This document shows positions 1-8,973 of a DNA stretch of 64,000 nucleotides, piece by piece; within the stretch, counting starts at the first letter, position 1; the number at the start of each line of letters is the position of its first letter. Made by a program: the position numbers and the translations under genes. Where the stretch lies: contig NZ_SJPO01000014.1 in assembly GCF_007859935.1 (NCBI RefSeq), positions 1 through 64,000 of the forward strand, read 5' to 3'. The stretch is from Posidoniimonas polymericola (GTDB lineage Bacteria > Planctomycetota > Planctomycetia > Pirellulales > Lacipirellulaceae). The notes below the pieces were generated by a model. It made no database searches. It was not told where the DNA came from and was given only the letters and a program-made list of their open reading frames with translations.

Positions 1-110
1 GTCCAGGGCGCAACCTCGACTAGATCGCCTCGCAGTGACGAATTGGCGTGCGCAAATCGCGTGCCGAACAGTATTGGACCCGTCCCCGTTTTTCGCCCGA
101 GTGTTCGCCT

Positions 111-239
111 AAACGTTGCCCCCGGTGCCTAGGTTCGTTCTGACCGAGTATTCGTTCAAACGTTGCCCCCGGTGCCTGGGTTCGATTGCAACGTCCAAAC
201 GTTGCTGCGTCTAAACGTTGCCCACGGTGCCTGGTTCCG
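111..239. repeat. Cluster of three imperfect ~27-bp repeats
   Basis: Three copies of a unit beginning aaacgttgcccccggtgc lie at about 111-137, 158-184 and 213-239, with a partial copy (aaacgttgc) at 197-205. Unit starts are 47 and 55 bases apart. The third copy has diverged at its 3' end. Spacing is irregular and only three units exist, so this is not a CRISPR array. The whole stretch from 1 to 339 holds no convincing gene; the open frame on the minus strand here only translates the repeats. Confidence 0.75.
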
Positions 240-339
240 CTGGGACTTCGGTCGCATTGCCTTGCCCGTGCTCTTCCTCCAATAACACGTGCTGGCGTTT
301 GCCCAGCTTCACGGATTGGGTTTTCGGGAGGGACAGGAT

Positions 340-843
340 TCAAAAATTGGACTTCTGCCACACAAATATGCGACCGGTGTCATTCTCAACCAGAACCAGA
401 AAGTGCTCCCCGTCAGCCCCACGAGTAGAAAGATCGAATCCGTCAGACAAGTAGTACTGTGTCTCTTCGCCTAGGTCAGGGGACCACCAACTTGGCTTAG
501 AGCTATTATGAATCGCGGCAGTTAGAAATGAACTCGGCTTAGTTTGTGTCACTTCAAGGGCCGAGCAGACCTCAGCACTTCGCGTCGGATCAACAAGTTC
601 GATCAGCCAGAAGAATTGTTGATCGGTGAAACCGCCGACCTTGTAAGCTTCCGTTCTTTGAACTGCCTTGTCCCCGAGTTTGTTCAAGACCTCCTTGATC
701 GCGTACGGCCAATCGTCAACGGCGGTGACTTCGCGTGGCGAAAACACTCTCCAAGTAACCCAGACGCGATAGCTCCCGTACAGCAGAAGGCTTACTGCCA
801 GCAACGCAACTAATAACAGCGATACTCGAATAATTATCTTCAT
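340..843 (-). CDS. Small membrane-anchored protein, candidate immunity partner of the RHS tip
   Basis: This 167-residue protein has one hydrophobic segment at about residues 4-27, followed by a soluble domain of about 140 residues that I do not recognise. The topology suggests an inner-membrane anchor with the rest outside the cytoplasm. It starts with ATG 21 bases downstream of the RHS tip gene and on the same strand, so the two are probably cotranscribed. A small gene directly after a polymorphic-toxin tip is the classical place for the cognate immunity gene; that role is inferred from position only. Base composition is less GC-rich than in the housekeeping genes, as in the RHS fragment. 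Confidence 0.6.
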   Translation of the reverse strand: MKIIIRVSLLLVALLAVSLLLYGSYRVWVTWRVFSPREVTAVDDWPYAIKEVLNKLGDKAVQRTEAYKVGGFTDQQFFWLIELVDPTRSAEVCSALEVTQTKPSSFLTAAIHNSSKPSWWSPDLGEETQYYLSDGFDLSTRGADGEHFLVLVENDTGRIFVWQKSNF

Positions 844-864
844 GCAACTAGTAACCTGGCTGCT

Positions 865-1656
865 CTAGTGGCCCCACGAGTGCGGAGGCCGTGGACCAAC
901 TGGTCGCCCCGGAGGAGAAGGGCCTGTTGGCAGACCGCCAGGCCTCAATGGAGGTTGGCCAGGGCGTGCTGGTGTATCTATTGGTTCAAACCAATCAAGT
1001 TCTCCACTCTTGGCCTTTGCTTCACACTTGTCAAAGCATGAATCCACAGAATCCCAGTTTGACGAACTCTCAATCCCCTCATCATTGTTCCAAAGGTCCA
1101 TGTCGCCATTGGCTCCCCCGAAGAAGTTTCCGTCCTCATGGGCTTGGCCCAACTCACGAGCTTGCTCTTTGGAGCATCCCCATTTGCTAGCAACGATACA
1201 CATCCATGCACAGTGCTGAATCGCATTGTGAACCGCCGAATTGCCAGAGCCGCCACCATATCGCTCATTCATCTCATCGGCCACTTGCTCTCGGCTATCG
1301 GAAGCTTGGAAGCAACACGTAGTATTGCATTTACACCAATCCTTTTCCGGTTCGGAGACTCCTGGTGCACCGTCAATTTTGTCATTGATGATGTCATGTA
1401 AATCACCTGCGTCTATCGGAAGGCCAAGCCCCGGGGGCCTTTGCAATCCATGGCTGTCGGCATAAAGGACTGGATTTCCACCAACATACCCGTACAGGTT
1501 CATATCCCCCGCCGCATACCCAATCGGATCCCTGGACACCCACCTCCCCAGTTGCTGATGATAGAATCTCCTCCGATTCAACTGCAACCCGGTTTCCGTG
1601 TCGGTGCGTCTCCCGGTGTAGAGATGCTCGTTATTGATGTCCCTTCCCACGGCCAC
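865..1656 (-). CDS. Truncated RHS protein: core-domain end plus C-terminal effector-like tip
   Basis: Residues 8-72 match the end of the RHS repeat-associated core (YTGRRTDTETGLQ, then RWVSRDPIGYAAGDMNLYGY and ADSHGL). After it comes a variable tip of about 190 residues containing NAIQHCAW, QAHEDG and MDLWNNDEG. From memory these resemble the NAxxHxxW...HE...MDxxNNxxG pattern of the DUF6973 group found at the ends of RHS proteins. The tip is Cys-rich (CKCNTTCC) and ends in a Pro-rich tail. A full RHS protein has well over a thousand residues; everything upstream is missing and the similarity stops about 40 bases from the neighbouring beta-propeller gene. The GTG start is the first in frame near the core and may not be a real start, so this may be a remnant or silent cassette. 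Confidence 0.7.
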   Translation of the reverse strand: MAVGRDINNEHLYTGRRTDTETGLQLNRRRFYHQQLGRWVSRDPIGYAAGDMNLYGYVGGNPVLYADSHGLQRPPGLGLPIDAGDLHDIINDKIDGAPGVSEPEKDWCKCNTTCCFQASDSREQVADEMNERYGGGSGNSAVHNAIQHCAWMCIVASKWGCSKEQARELGQAHEDGNFFGGANGDMDLWNNDEGIESSSNWDSVDSCFDKCEAKAKSGELDWFEPIDTPARPGQPPLRPGGLPTGPSPPGRPVGPRPPHSWGH

Positions 1657-1687
1657 TCGCCGATACGTTGTGCGTCGCCGCTTGCCC

Positions 1688-3022
1688 CTACTCCGCCACG
1701 TCGTACACGTACATCGCCCCCTGGTCGCGGACGTACAGCCGGCCGTTGGCGACCACCGGGTGGGCCCAAGCCGGTTTGTCGGTGCGGTCGGGTTGCTGGA
1801 AGCGGCCCCGCTCGCGGTACTCGTCGCGGCTCGGCTCGATGAGGACTAGTTCGCCCCCCTCGCCGCGGAGGTACAGGCGGCCGTCGGCGTAGGCGAGGCC
1901 CCCTTTGGGCGCTTCGCGTTCGCGCCAGATGACGTCGCCGGTGGCGAAGTCGAGGGCCGACAAGAAGCCGCCGCCGTTGCCGCCGTTCGCGCCGTACAAG
2001 ACGCCGTCGAGCACGATCATGCCGCCGTGGTGGTTCTGCATCTTCGACGTGAAGTAGACCTCCTCGGCCGTGACGCCGCCGTCGGCGTCCCTGCTGAGCC
2101 GCACCGCGCCGCCGCCGTTGCCGTACGCCGACGAGGCGAAGACCAGGCCGTCTTGGTAGATCGGCGTCGAGCAGTTGATCCGCATCCGGTTGGCGGGCCG
2201 CTGGTACTGCCACAGCAGCTGGCCGTCGGCCGACACGCCCACCAGCGACGTGGCCGTCATCTGCACGTACTGCCGCTGGCCCTCGAAGTCGATCGCGATA
2301 ACCGACGAGTACGCGGCGCCCGACTCCGGGATGCGCGGCCGGCGCCCACCGGACTCACCCTCCTCGGCGTTGTCATCCCTGGCGTCCGGGTCGGCGCAGG
2401 TCCAGAGGGTCGCGCCGGTCTGCTTGTCGAGCGCGACCATCATCGCGTCACGGCCACCGGGCGTGCAGATTAGCTTGTCGCCGTCGACCAGCGGCGACTC
2501 GCGGAAGCTCCAGGCCGGCACCGCACCGCCGAACTCTTCGTGCATGTCGCGCTGCCACACGATGTCGCCGCCCGCGGTCTCGAGGCAGCTGACAACGCCG
2601 CCCATGCCGATGGCGTAGACCCGGTCGCCGTCGACGGTGGGCGTGCCGCCGGGGCCCTCCTTGGACTGCGGGAAGCTCTGGTCAAACGCCGGGCCAAGCC
2701 GCGCGGTCCAGAGCTCGCTGCCGTCGGACTCCGAGAGCGCCCAGACGATCTCGTCGCCGTCGCGGGCGCTCATGCCGTACACCACTCCGCCCGCGATGGC
2801 CGGCGCGCTGTCGCCGCCGCCTAGGTCGGTCGCCTTCCAGGCGAGCGGTGGACCCCCGTCGGGCCACTGCGGCAGCAGCCCCTGCTCTGCCGATTTGGCG
2901 TCGCGATCGGGGCCCTGCCACTGGGGCCAATCGTTAGCGAGGGCCGGCGTGGCGACCGCGGCCGCTGCGGCGAGTAAACCAAACCACGCAAGCCGAGCGG
3001 GAAATCTCGTAAGAAACTTCAT
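1688..3022 (-). CDS. Exported PQQ-like beta-propeller repeat protein
   Basis: This 444-residue protein begins with a Lys/Arg N-terminus and an Ala-rich signal peptide that likely ends near ALAND. The mature part contains repeated blades of the BamB/PQQ-dehydrogenase type, with recurring patterns such as [25 protein letters not shown] and [16 protein letters not shown]. In planctomycetes such proteins are usually annotated as PQQ-binding-like beta-propeller proteins; a catalytic role is not evident and it may be a binding scaffold. It is divergent from the metzincin-like protease gene. Its 3' end lies at the break point of the truncated RHS gene. Confidence 0.85.
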   Translation of the reverse strand: MKFLTRFPARLAWFGLLAAAAAVATPALANDWPQWQGPDRDAKSAEQGLLPQWPDGGPPLAWKATDLGGGDSAPAIAGGVVYGMSARDGDEIVWALSESDGSELWTARLGPAFDQSFPQSKEGPGGTPTVDGDRVYAIGMGGVVSCLETAGGDIVWQRDMHEEFGGAVPAWSFRESPLVDGDKLICTPGGRDAMMVALDKQTGATLWTCADPDARDDNAEEGESGGRRPRIPESGAAYSSVIAIDFEGQRQYVQMTATSLVGVSADGQLLWQYQRPANRMRINCSTPIYQDGLVFASSAYGNGGGAVRLSRDADGGVTAEEVYFTSKMQNHHGGMIVLDGVLYGANGGNGGGFLSALDFATGDVIWREREAPKGGLAYADGRLYLRGEGGELVLIEPSRDEYRERGRFQQPDRTDKPAWAHPVVANGRLYVRDQGAMYVYDVAE

Positions 3023-3133
3023 AAAATGGGTTCCTGGCAGGCGTCGCCCCGCCCAAAGGCGGCGTTCCGACGTAGGTAGTTTGAGGGGACCGCTTGGCGG
3101 GGCAGATCACGCCTCGCCGGCTTCAAGACAACC

Positions 3134-3163
3134 TTAGCCGATTTGGACGGCCGGCTCTACAAT
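3134..3163 (+). promoter_or_regulatory. Possible sigma70-type promoter for the metzincin-like gene
   Basis: TACAAT at 3158-3163 is a good -10 hexamer. TTAGCC at 3134-3139 is a weak -35 with an 18-base spacer. The first ATG (3162) overlaps the -10, while the second ATG (3171) lies 7 bases after it, where transcription would begin. This favours a leaderless start at 3171. It is inferred from sequence only. Confidence 0.3.
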
Positions 3164-3170
3164 GAACGCT

Positions 3171-4901
3171 ATGCCTACTGCCAAGCTCGTGCTGATTCTC
3201 GCCTCGATGATGGCGGTGCGTCCTGCCGCGGCCGACGTGGTCGTCATCGCCAACCGCACCCGCGAGACCACGCCGGTCACCATCAAGCCAACCGAGGGCA
3301 AGCCGTACCAGTTGCACCTGACCAGTGGGCAGGTGATGCCGCTGTTCAGCGACTCGCCGCTGTACGCCAGCTACGCCACCAACACGGGCGAGAACGGCTT
3401 CCGGCTCGAGGCCAACTCGGCCTACTACTTCGGCGAGACGCCCCAGGGTCCGCAGCTGCACCTGATCGGACTGGGGGGCGAGGGGGAGTCGCACGCCCGC
3501 CCCCTGCCCGGCGGCGGCGTCACCACGCCCGCCGGTCGGATCGACGTGAAGATCTGCGTCGACGAGGAGGAGCCGCTCCGCAAGTCGCTGTGGACGCAGA
3601 AGCTCCGCAAGCGGGTCGACATGGCGTCGCTGATCATGCTGAGCCACTCCGGCATGACATTCCGCGTCGTCGCCACCGAGACCTGGAACTCCGACAACAG
3701 CACCAAGGACTTCACGAAGTCGCTCAAGGAGCTCGAGACCGAGGTCCCCAAGATCGGCGACACGCTGGTGATCGGCTTCACCAGCCAGTACCAGGTGGTC
3801 CGCGGCCGGATCCACCTGGGCGGCACGCGCGGGCCGCTCAGCTCGCACATCCTGCTCCGCGAGTGGTCGCAGCACGTGTCGGAGCGTGAGCGTCTGGAGC
3901 TCTTGGTGCACGAGCTGGGCCACTACCTCGGCGCCACCCACAGCCCCGAGCCCGACAGCGTGATGCGGCCCGTGCTGGGCGACCGGCAGAGCCGCCAAGC
4001 GGGCTTCGGCATCCAGTTCGACCCCATCAACACGCTGCTCATGTCGATGGTGGGCGAGGAGGTCCGACGCAACAACGCCAAGGCGTTCGGCGACCTCTCC
4101 GAGCCGACGCTCAAGCGGCTCAACCAGATCTACACGGCGCTCTCCAAGACCCTGCCGAACGACACCTCGTCTGCCCAGTTCGCCGCCCGCACCCGGACCG
4201 CCCGCGGCGGCTCGCTCGGGGAACAGACCAAGCTGGTCGTGCGGTCGGTAACCGAGAGCGGCCGCGTGAACCAGAGCCTGCCCGAGGGCGCCCGGGCAAC
4301 CGGCGACGAGCTGACCGAGCTGCTCGTCCGGGGCGCGGCGTCCGACGCCGCGCCGCTCAAGGACCGGGCCGCCAAGCCGCTGCTGATCGGCCTCGGCATC
4401 GCGCTCGACGAGACGGTCGTCCTCCGCAGCCTGCCGGCGACCGGCGGCGTGGTCCGCGAGGCCGACCCGCCCGGCGCGCTCTCCAAGCGGGCCCCGCTGG
4501 TTCGCGGCGCGACCCTGTGCGGCCGCGCCGACCTGCTGAAGCACTTCTTCGTCTCGGCCGCGCTGACCGCCGCGTCCGACGCGCAGCAGGCGTACGCGGT
4601 GGGCGTCGCCAAGGAGGTGCTCGACTCCCACCGCGCCAGCGGCTTCAGCTTTGTCGACCTGGCCGCCGACCGCGCCGGCATCCGCTTCGCCCGGGCGGTG
4701 CTGTCGGGCGAGCTGAAGCCGGTCGACATCGCCAACGACTTCAACTGCTACGCCTTCCTGCCCCCGTACAAGGACCTGCCGGAGGGCCTAACCGCGGCCG
4801 AGTTCCAGCAGCAATACGGCAGCACGGGCGACGCCCGGTACCTCGAGCTGATCGCCGAGATCGACGAGCGGATCGAGCAACTCACCGGGTACGACCGGTG
4901 A
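3171..4901 (+). CDS. Secreted metzincin-type zinc metalloprotease
   Basis: The product has 576 residues from ATG 3171; an alternative ATG at 3162 adds three. A signal peptide ends near RPAAA-D. The zinc site HELGHYLGATH is complete (H247, E248, H251, H257) and is followed by a Met-turn-like DSVM, the arrangement of matrixin and other metzincins. The N-terminal 240 residues look like a propeptide or beta-rich domain. The C-terminal 300 residues follow the catalytic core and resemble nothing I recognise; they include a Cys-containing region (GATLCGRADLL) and end in an acidic segment. It probably acts outside the cytoplasm. Protease class is fairly sure, substrate unknown. Confidence 0.8.
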   Translation: MPTAKLVLILASMMAVRPAAADVVVIANRTRETTPVTIKPTEGKPYQLHLTSGQVMPLFSDSPLYASYATNTGENGFRLEANSAYYFGETPQGPQLHLIGLGGEGESHARPLPGGGVTTPAGRIDVKICVDEEEPLRKSLWTQKLRKRVDMASLIMLSHSGMTFRVVATETWNSDNSTKDFTKSLKELETEVPKIGDTLVIGFTSQYQVVRGRIHLGGTRGPLSSHILLREWSQHVSERERLELLVHELGHYLGATHSPEPDSVMRPVLGDRQSRQAGFGIQFDPINTLLMSMVGEEVRRNNAKAFGDLSEPTLKRLNQIYTALSKTLPNDTSSAQFAARTRTARGGSLGEQTKLVVRSVTESGRVNQSLPEGARATGDELTELLVRGAASDAAPLKDRAAKPLLIGLGIALDETVVLRSLPATGGVVREADPPGALSKRAPLVRGATLCGRADLLKHFFVSAALTAASDAQQAYAVGVAKEVLDSHRASGFSFVDLAADRAGIRFARAVLSGELKPVDIANDFNCYAFLPPYKDLPEGLTAAEFQQQYGSTGDARYLELIAEIDERIEQLTGYDR

Positions 4902-5007
4902 GTAAGCGCTGGCTGCTATCGCGTTGGACCGCAACGGGTGGCTACAATGGCGTGAGCCCCGCGAGTGGCGAGCGGGGACTCTCCTCACACCCGGACACGG
5001 CTGGACC

Positions 5008-7716
5008 ATGCGTGCCCTCCTGCTTGCAGCCGTCGCCTTGAGCCTGACGTGGCCGGCGCACGCGCAGACGGTCATCAACGTCCCGCCCGATCCGGCGCCA
5101 AACGAGGCCAACTCGGGCGAGACCCTCTACCTGGCGGACGGCGGGTCCTTGCCCGGCGGTTTCGCGGCTCACACGGGGAGCATTGTGAGCGTCAGTGGCG
5201 GCGCCGTTGCCGACGGATTCATCGCAGATGAAGGAAGCGTTGTGCTGGTGTCGGGCGGCAGGATCGGTTCGTTCCAGGCCAACGATGGCAGCTCGGTCAC
5301 CCTGGCGGGCGGCTCGTACGGGGACTTTGCGTTCCGGACATCTGAGTCGAGTAGCGTCTCGTTCTGGGGGGGCGAGTTCCGCCTCAACGGCGAACTGATC
5401 CCCGGCCTCGACGCGGCGGACACGTCGGCCACGATCGAGGTTCCTTTCGATGCGGCGTTCAGCGGCACGCTGGCCGACGGCACGCCGTTCGCATTCACCA
5501 CGCAGGAATCCGGCTCCCGGCTCGACGGCGTCTACACGCTGCAGTCGCTCGCGCCGCCTGCGGTCGGGCCCGCCGTGATTACTGCGTCGACCGACCCGGT
5601 CCCGCTCGGGATCCGCGCTGGGCAGACGCTGATCTTGGACTCCGGCGCGACGATCCCCGACGACTTCAACGCCGGCTGGGGGAGCACGGTTGAGATCCAC
5701 GAGGGGGGCGTCGTGGGGCACAACCTCGAGGCGACCGGCGCGGTGATCAACATGGCCGGCGGCCAGAGCCAGGGCGACCTCGAGGTGTTCTACGGCGGCG
5801 TGCTCAACATGTCCGGCGGCACGCTGACGCCAAGCAACGATATCTTTTCCGGCGGCACGGCCAACCTCTCCGGCGGCAGTGTGCCACTCATCTACGGGTG
5901 GGCCGATTCGCAGATCAACGCCACGGGCGCAGCCGCGGTCGGAACGGTGCGGCTGCTGCCGGGCGCCTCGATCTTGGTTGATGACGACGCCGACGTCGTG
6001 CGCCTCGAGGCGTACGACATCGGGCCCCGCAACTATCAGCTCAGCTTCCCCAATGGCGTCACCTCAACCTGGCGGGTCGCCGGCGGACGGGTCGGCAATC
6101 AGATTCTCAGCCTCAAAGCAGGCGTGACGCTCGACGTGAGCGGCGGCGAGGTGCGAGCGGTCGAGGCGCCGCGCGACACGCGGCTCGAGATGTCCGGCGG
6201 GTCGGCGTCGTCCGTCACTATCGGTTCGGGGGGCGTCGCGTCGCTCTCGGGCGGCGTGATCGGCGGGCTGGTGAAGGTCAACAGCGGCGGGGTGCTGCAC
6301 GCATCGGGCGGATCAGCGACCTCTAGCGTCGAGGTGTGGGGCGGCGCCAAGGCAGAAATCTCCGGGGGGCAATTCGGCCCGCTGTACGCCTACTTCAACA
6401 GCCGCGTCTCCGTTTCCGGCGGGGAATTCCACGGCGGCATTTTTGTAAGCTCGGGCGCTGCGGTTGAGATCGCCAACGCCACCATCGACTGGCAGCTCCG
6501 CGCCGATCCCGGCAGCACGCTGACGGTGGTCGACTGCGATATCAGCGGCAGCGCCGACGTCACGGGCACGCAGATTTCGCTCCACGGCCAGTCGATCGGC
6601 GAGGCGTTCGGCGGTGAAGGCACGCAGCTGCGGATGTGGCGGGGGAGTCTCGGACGAAATGCGTTGCTATCCAAAGGTTCGGTCGCCGAACTGCACGACG
6701 TAACGGTAGCCGACGACCTCTACGTCGCTGACTCTCAGTTCCATATGACCGGCGGCTCGATCGGCGACCGCGCGCGTGTGGACAGGAGCGACCTTTTCCT
6801 AACAAACTCGAACGTAGGCGAGATGTTCCGCCACACGTCTGGAACCGTGCAAGTCCACGGCGGAACTTTCGGCGCCCGTGCCCTGTTTCAGAACATACAA
6901 TCGGGCGCCATCACTGGTGCGACATTCGCCGAAGCCGCGGCACTCCTCGGCCCGCTTACGATCTCCGGGAGCCGCTTCGGCGACAACCTTGCGATCGAAG
7001 CTGGTTCAATTATCGTCGACCCCGGGGCCGCGATCGGGAACTCAGGACGTGTCCTGTCCGGCGGGCAGGCGATCGTGACCGGAGGAACAATTGGCAACCG
7101 GTTTATAGTGTCAGCCTCGCGCGTAAGCATGACGAGCGGCTCGATCAGTGATCAGCTCGGCCTCTACTTTAGCAGCGAAGCAACCGTGTCTGGTGGAATG
7201 CTAGGTGCGAACACGCTAGTCGACCGTTCGACCTTGCACCTGATTGGCTCCGACTTCCAGCTGGACGGAGTTCCAATCCTGGGCCTTTCCCCCGGCGTGC
7301 GGACCACGCTGGCCGAGCGAAACCTGACGCTCACCGCCACGCTTGCCGATGGCACGCCGTTCGACTTCGTGCTCGACACGTCGAGCACTGGGCCGGCCGA
7401 CCGGATACTCGGCAGCGCCATCGTCACCCTCACCCTTTTCGAGGGCGTCCTCGGCGACTACAACGCCGACGGCCGGGTCGACGCGGCTGACTACGCTGTG
7501 TGGCGGGACTCCCTCGGCCAGGCGGTCACCTACGGCGAGGGCGCCGACCACGACTTCTCGGGCGTCGTTGACCAGGGCGACTACTACGTGTGGCGGAACC
7601 ACTTCGGCGGCGCCCTTAACGACGCCGGGGCGCCCGTGCCGGAGGCCGCAAACTTGGGGCTGGCTGCCCTGGGCGGGGTGCTGGCCGGCCGCCGCCGCTG
7701 GCGGAAGATCTGCTAG
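5008..7716 (+). CDS. Exported SGG-repeat beta-helix protein with dockerin-like repeats and PEP-CTERM-like tail
   Basis: ATG 5008 gives 902 residues with a clear signal peptide (MRALLLAAVALSLTW, cleaved after AHAQ). An upstream in-frame ATG would put an unlikely 28 residues before it. The body is built from repeats of about 17-25 residues, many carrying an (M/V)SGG turn, as expected for a right-handed beta-helix. Two copies of a module with 'GTLADGTPFAF' type sequence (about 5460 and 7335) bracket it. Near the C-terminus are two dockerin-like EF-hand repeats (GDYNADGRVDAADYAVWRD and FSGVVDQGDYYVWRN). The tail VPEAANLGLAALGGVLAGRRR fits a PEP-CTERM-type sorting signal. It is likely surface-exposed; function unknown. 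Confidence 0.85.
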   Translation: MRALLLAAVALSLTWPAHAQTVINVPPDPAPNEANSGETLYLADGGSLPGGFAAHTGSIVSVSGGAVADGFIADEGSVVLVSGGRIGSFQANDGSSVTLAGGSYGDFAFRTSESSSVSFWGGEFRLNGELIPGLDAADTSATIEVPFDAAFSGTLADGTPFAFTTQESGSRLDGVYTLQSLAPPAVGPAVITASTDPVPLGIRAGQTLILDSGATIPDDFNAGWGSTVEIHEGGVVGHNLEATGAVINMAGGQSQGDLEVFYGGVLNMSGGTLTPSNDIFSGGTANLSGGSVPLIYGWADSQINATGAAAVGTVRLLPGASILVDDDADVVRLEAYDIGPRNYQLSFPNGVTSTWRVAGGRVGNQILSLKAGVTLDVSGGEVRAVEAPRDTRLEMSGGSASSVTIGSGGVASLSGGVIGGLVKVNSGGVLHASGGSATSSVEVWGGAKAEISGGQFGPLYAYFNSRVSVSGGEFHGGIFVSSGAAVEIANATIDWQLRADPGSTLTVVDCDISGSADVTGTQISLHGQSIGEAFGGEGTQLRMWRGSLGRNALLSKGSVAELHDVTVADDLYVADSQFHMTGGSIGDRARVDRSDLFLTNSNVGEMFRHTSGTVQVHGGTFGARALFQNIQSGAITGATFAEAAALLGPLTISGSRFGDNLAIEAGSIIVDPGAAIGNSGRVLSGGQAIVTGGTIGNRFIVSASRVSMTSGSISDQLGLYFSSEATVSGGMLGANTLVDRSTLHLIGSDFQLDGVPILGLSPGVRTTLAERNLTLTATLADGTPFDFVLDTSSTGPADRILGSAIVTLTLFEGVLGDYNADGRVDAADYAVWRDSLGQAVTYGEGADHDFSGVVDQGDYYVWRNHFGGALNDAGAPVPEAANLGLAALGGVLAGRRRWRKIC

Positions 7717-7765
7717 ACTGGGAGGCCCGCCTCTCGTCCCAGCCACCGCCCGCCGATTGACCGCT

Positions 7766-8962
7766 ATGCGAACCGCCCCCTGCTGGACCGCCCTCGTCGT
7801 CCTTGCGCTACTCCTGCTGCCCTGCCCTGCCTCGGCTGCCGACACTGCCGGCGCGGACTCGGTGCGGGTCGCGACCTACAACATCTCGTTCTACCGCCGC
7901 GCCGCGGGGGAGCTCGAGGAAGAACTCCGCGGCGGTGACTCGGCGCAGGCCAAGCAGATCGCTGAGGTGATCCAGCGGGTGCGGCCCGACGTGATCCTGC
8001 TCAACGAGGTCGACTACACGGCCGACGGCGGCGTGGTCAACGCGTTCCGCGATCTCTACCTTAGCGAGCCGCAGAACGGCCAGCAGCCGATCGACTACCC
8101 GCACGTGTTCTTTGCGCCGGTCAACACGGGCGAGCCGACCGAGTTCGATCTCGACCGCGACGGCCGCACCGGCGGGCCGGCCGACTGCTTCGGCTACGGC
8201 CGCTACCCAGGCCAATACGGCATGGCGGTGCTGTCGCGGCTGCCCATCGACCGGCAGAACTGCCGCACCTTCCAGAACCTGCTGTGGCGCGACCTGCAAG
8301 GCGCCAAGCTGCCCGTCGATCCGACAACCGGCAAGCCCTTCTACACGGACGAGGAAATGGCCCAGCTTCGGCTCTCGTCCAAGAGTCACTGGGACGTGCC
8401 GGTCACGCTTCCGGGCGGCAAGTCACTGCACCTGATCTGCTCCCACCCCACGCCGCCGTCGTTCGATGGGCCCGAAGACCGCAACGGCTGCCGCAACTAC
8501 GACGAGATCCGGCTGATCGCCGATTACGCACGGGCCGAGCCGCCGGCCTACCTGGTCGACGACGCCGGACGCCGCGGGGGAATGCCGGGCGGAGCGTCGT
8601 TCGTGGTGCTGGGCGACCTCAACGCCGACCCGCACGACGCCGGGGCCGAGGAACTGTACGCGATCGGCCAGCTGCTCGAGCACCCGCGGATCAACGCCGA
8701 CCACCCGCCGACGAGCGAGGGCGCGGTAGCCTCGAGCAAGGCGATTGCGAACCTCAACAGTGAACAGCAAGGCCCGGCCGAGCAGGACACGGCCAACTTC
8801 AGCGGCGACCACTTCACCAACCTGCGGGTCGACTACGTGCTGCCGTCGCGCGACCTGAAGGTGGTCGACACCGGCGTGTTCTGGCCCCTGCCCGGCGAGC
8901 CGGGCGCCGCGGCGGTCAAAGCGACCGACCACCGGCTGGTGTGGATGGATATGCAGCCTTAA
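7766..8962 (+). CDS. Exported endonuclease/exonuclease/phosphatase-family protein
   Basis: From ATG 7766 the protein has 398 residues with a signal peptide ending near PASAAD. The fold is recognised by VATYNISFYR at the start of the mature chain, LLNEVDY with the metal-binding Glu at about residue 81, VVLGDLNADPHD and the closing TDHRLVWMD. These are the usual Asn, Glu, Asp-x-Asn and Asp-His positions of the EEP (DNase I-like) superfamily. It could cleave phosphodiesters or phosphomonoesters outside the cytoplasm, perhaps for phosphate scavenging. It follows the SGG-repeat gene by 49 bases on the same strand. Confidence 0.85.
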   Translation: MRTAPCWTALVVLALLLLPCPASAADTAGADSVRVATYNISFYRRAAGELEEELRGGDSAQAKQIAEVIQRVRPDVILLNEVDYTADGGVVNAFRDLYLSEPQNGQQPIDYPHVFFAPVNTGEPTEFDLDRDGRTGGPADCFGYGRYPGQYGMAVLSRLPIDRQNCRTFQNLLWRDLQGAKLPVDPTTGKPFYTDEEMAQLRLSSKSHWDVPVTLPGGKSLHLICSHPTPPSFDGPEDRNGCRNYDEIRLIADYARAEPPAYLVDDAGRRGGMPGGASFVVLGDLNADPHDAGAEELYAIGQLLEHPRINADHPPTSEGAVASSKAIANLNSEQQGPAEQDTANFSGDHFTNLRVDYVLPSRDLKVVDTGVFWPLPGEPGAAAVKATDHRLVWMDMQP

Positions 8963-8973
8963 TTGAGTAGGCC

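Noticed and set aside
111..239. CRISPR array
   Set aside because: Only three diverging units with unequal spacing, no cas gene nearby, and spacers of about 20-28 bases that contain parts of the repeat.
20..361. Protein gene on the minus strand at the left end
   Set aside because: Its translation is an Arg/Gly-rich reading of the nucleotide repeats; it has no domain or ribosome-binding site.
3123..4631. Long open frame on the minus strand opposite the protease gene (and similar ones opposite 16.8-18.4, 33.9-35.7 and 44.2-45.8 kb)
   Set aside because: They lie antisense to genes with clear motifs and encode Arg/Gly/His/Val-rich sequence without domains, as expected for antisense frames in high-GC DNA.
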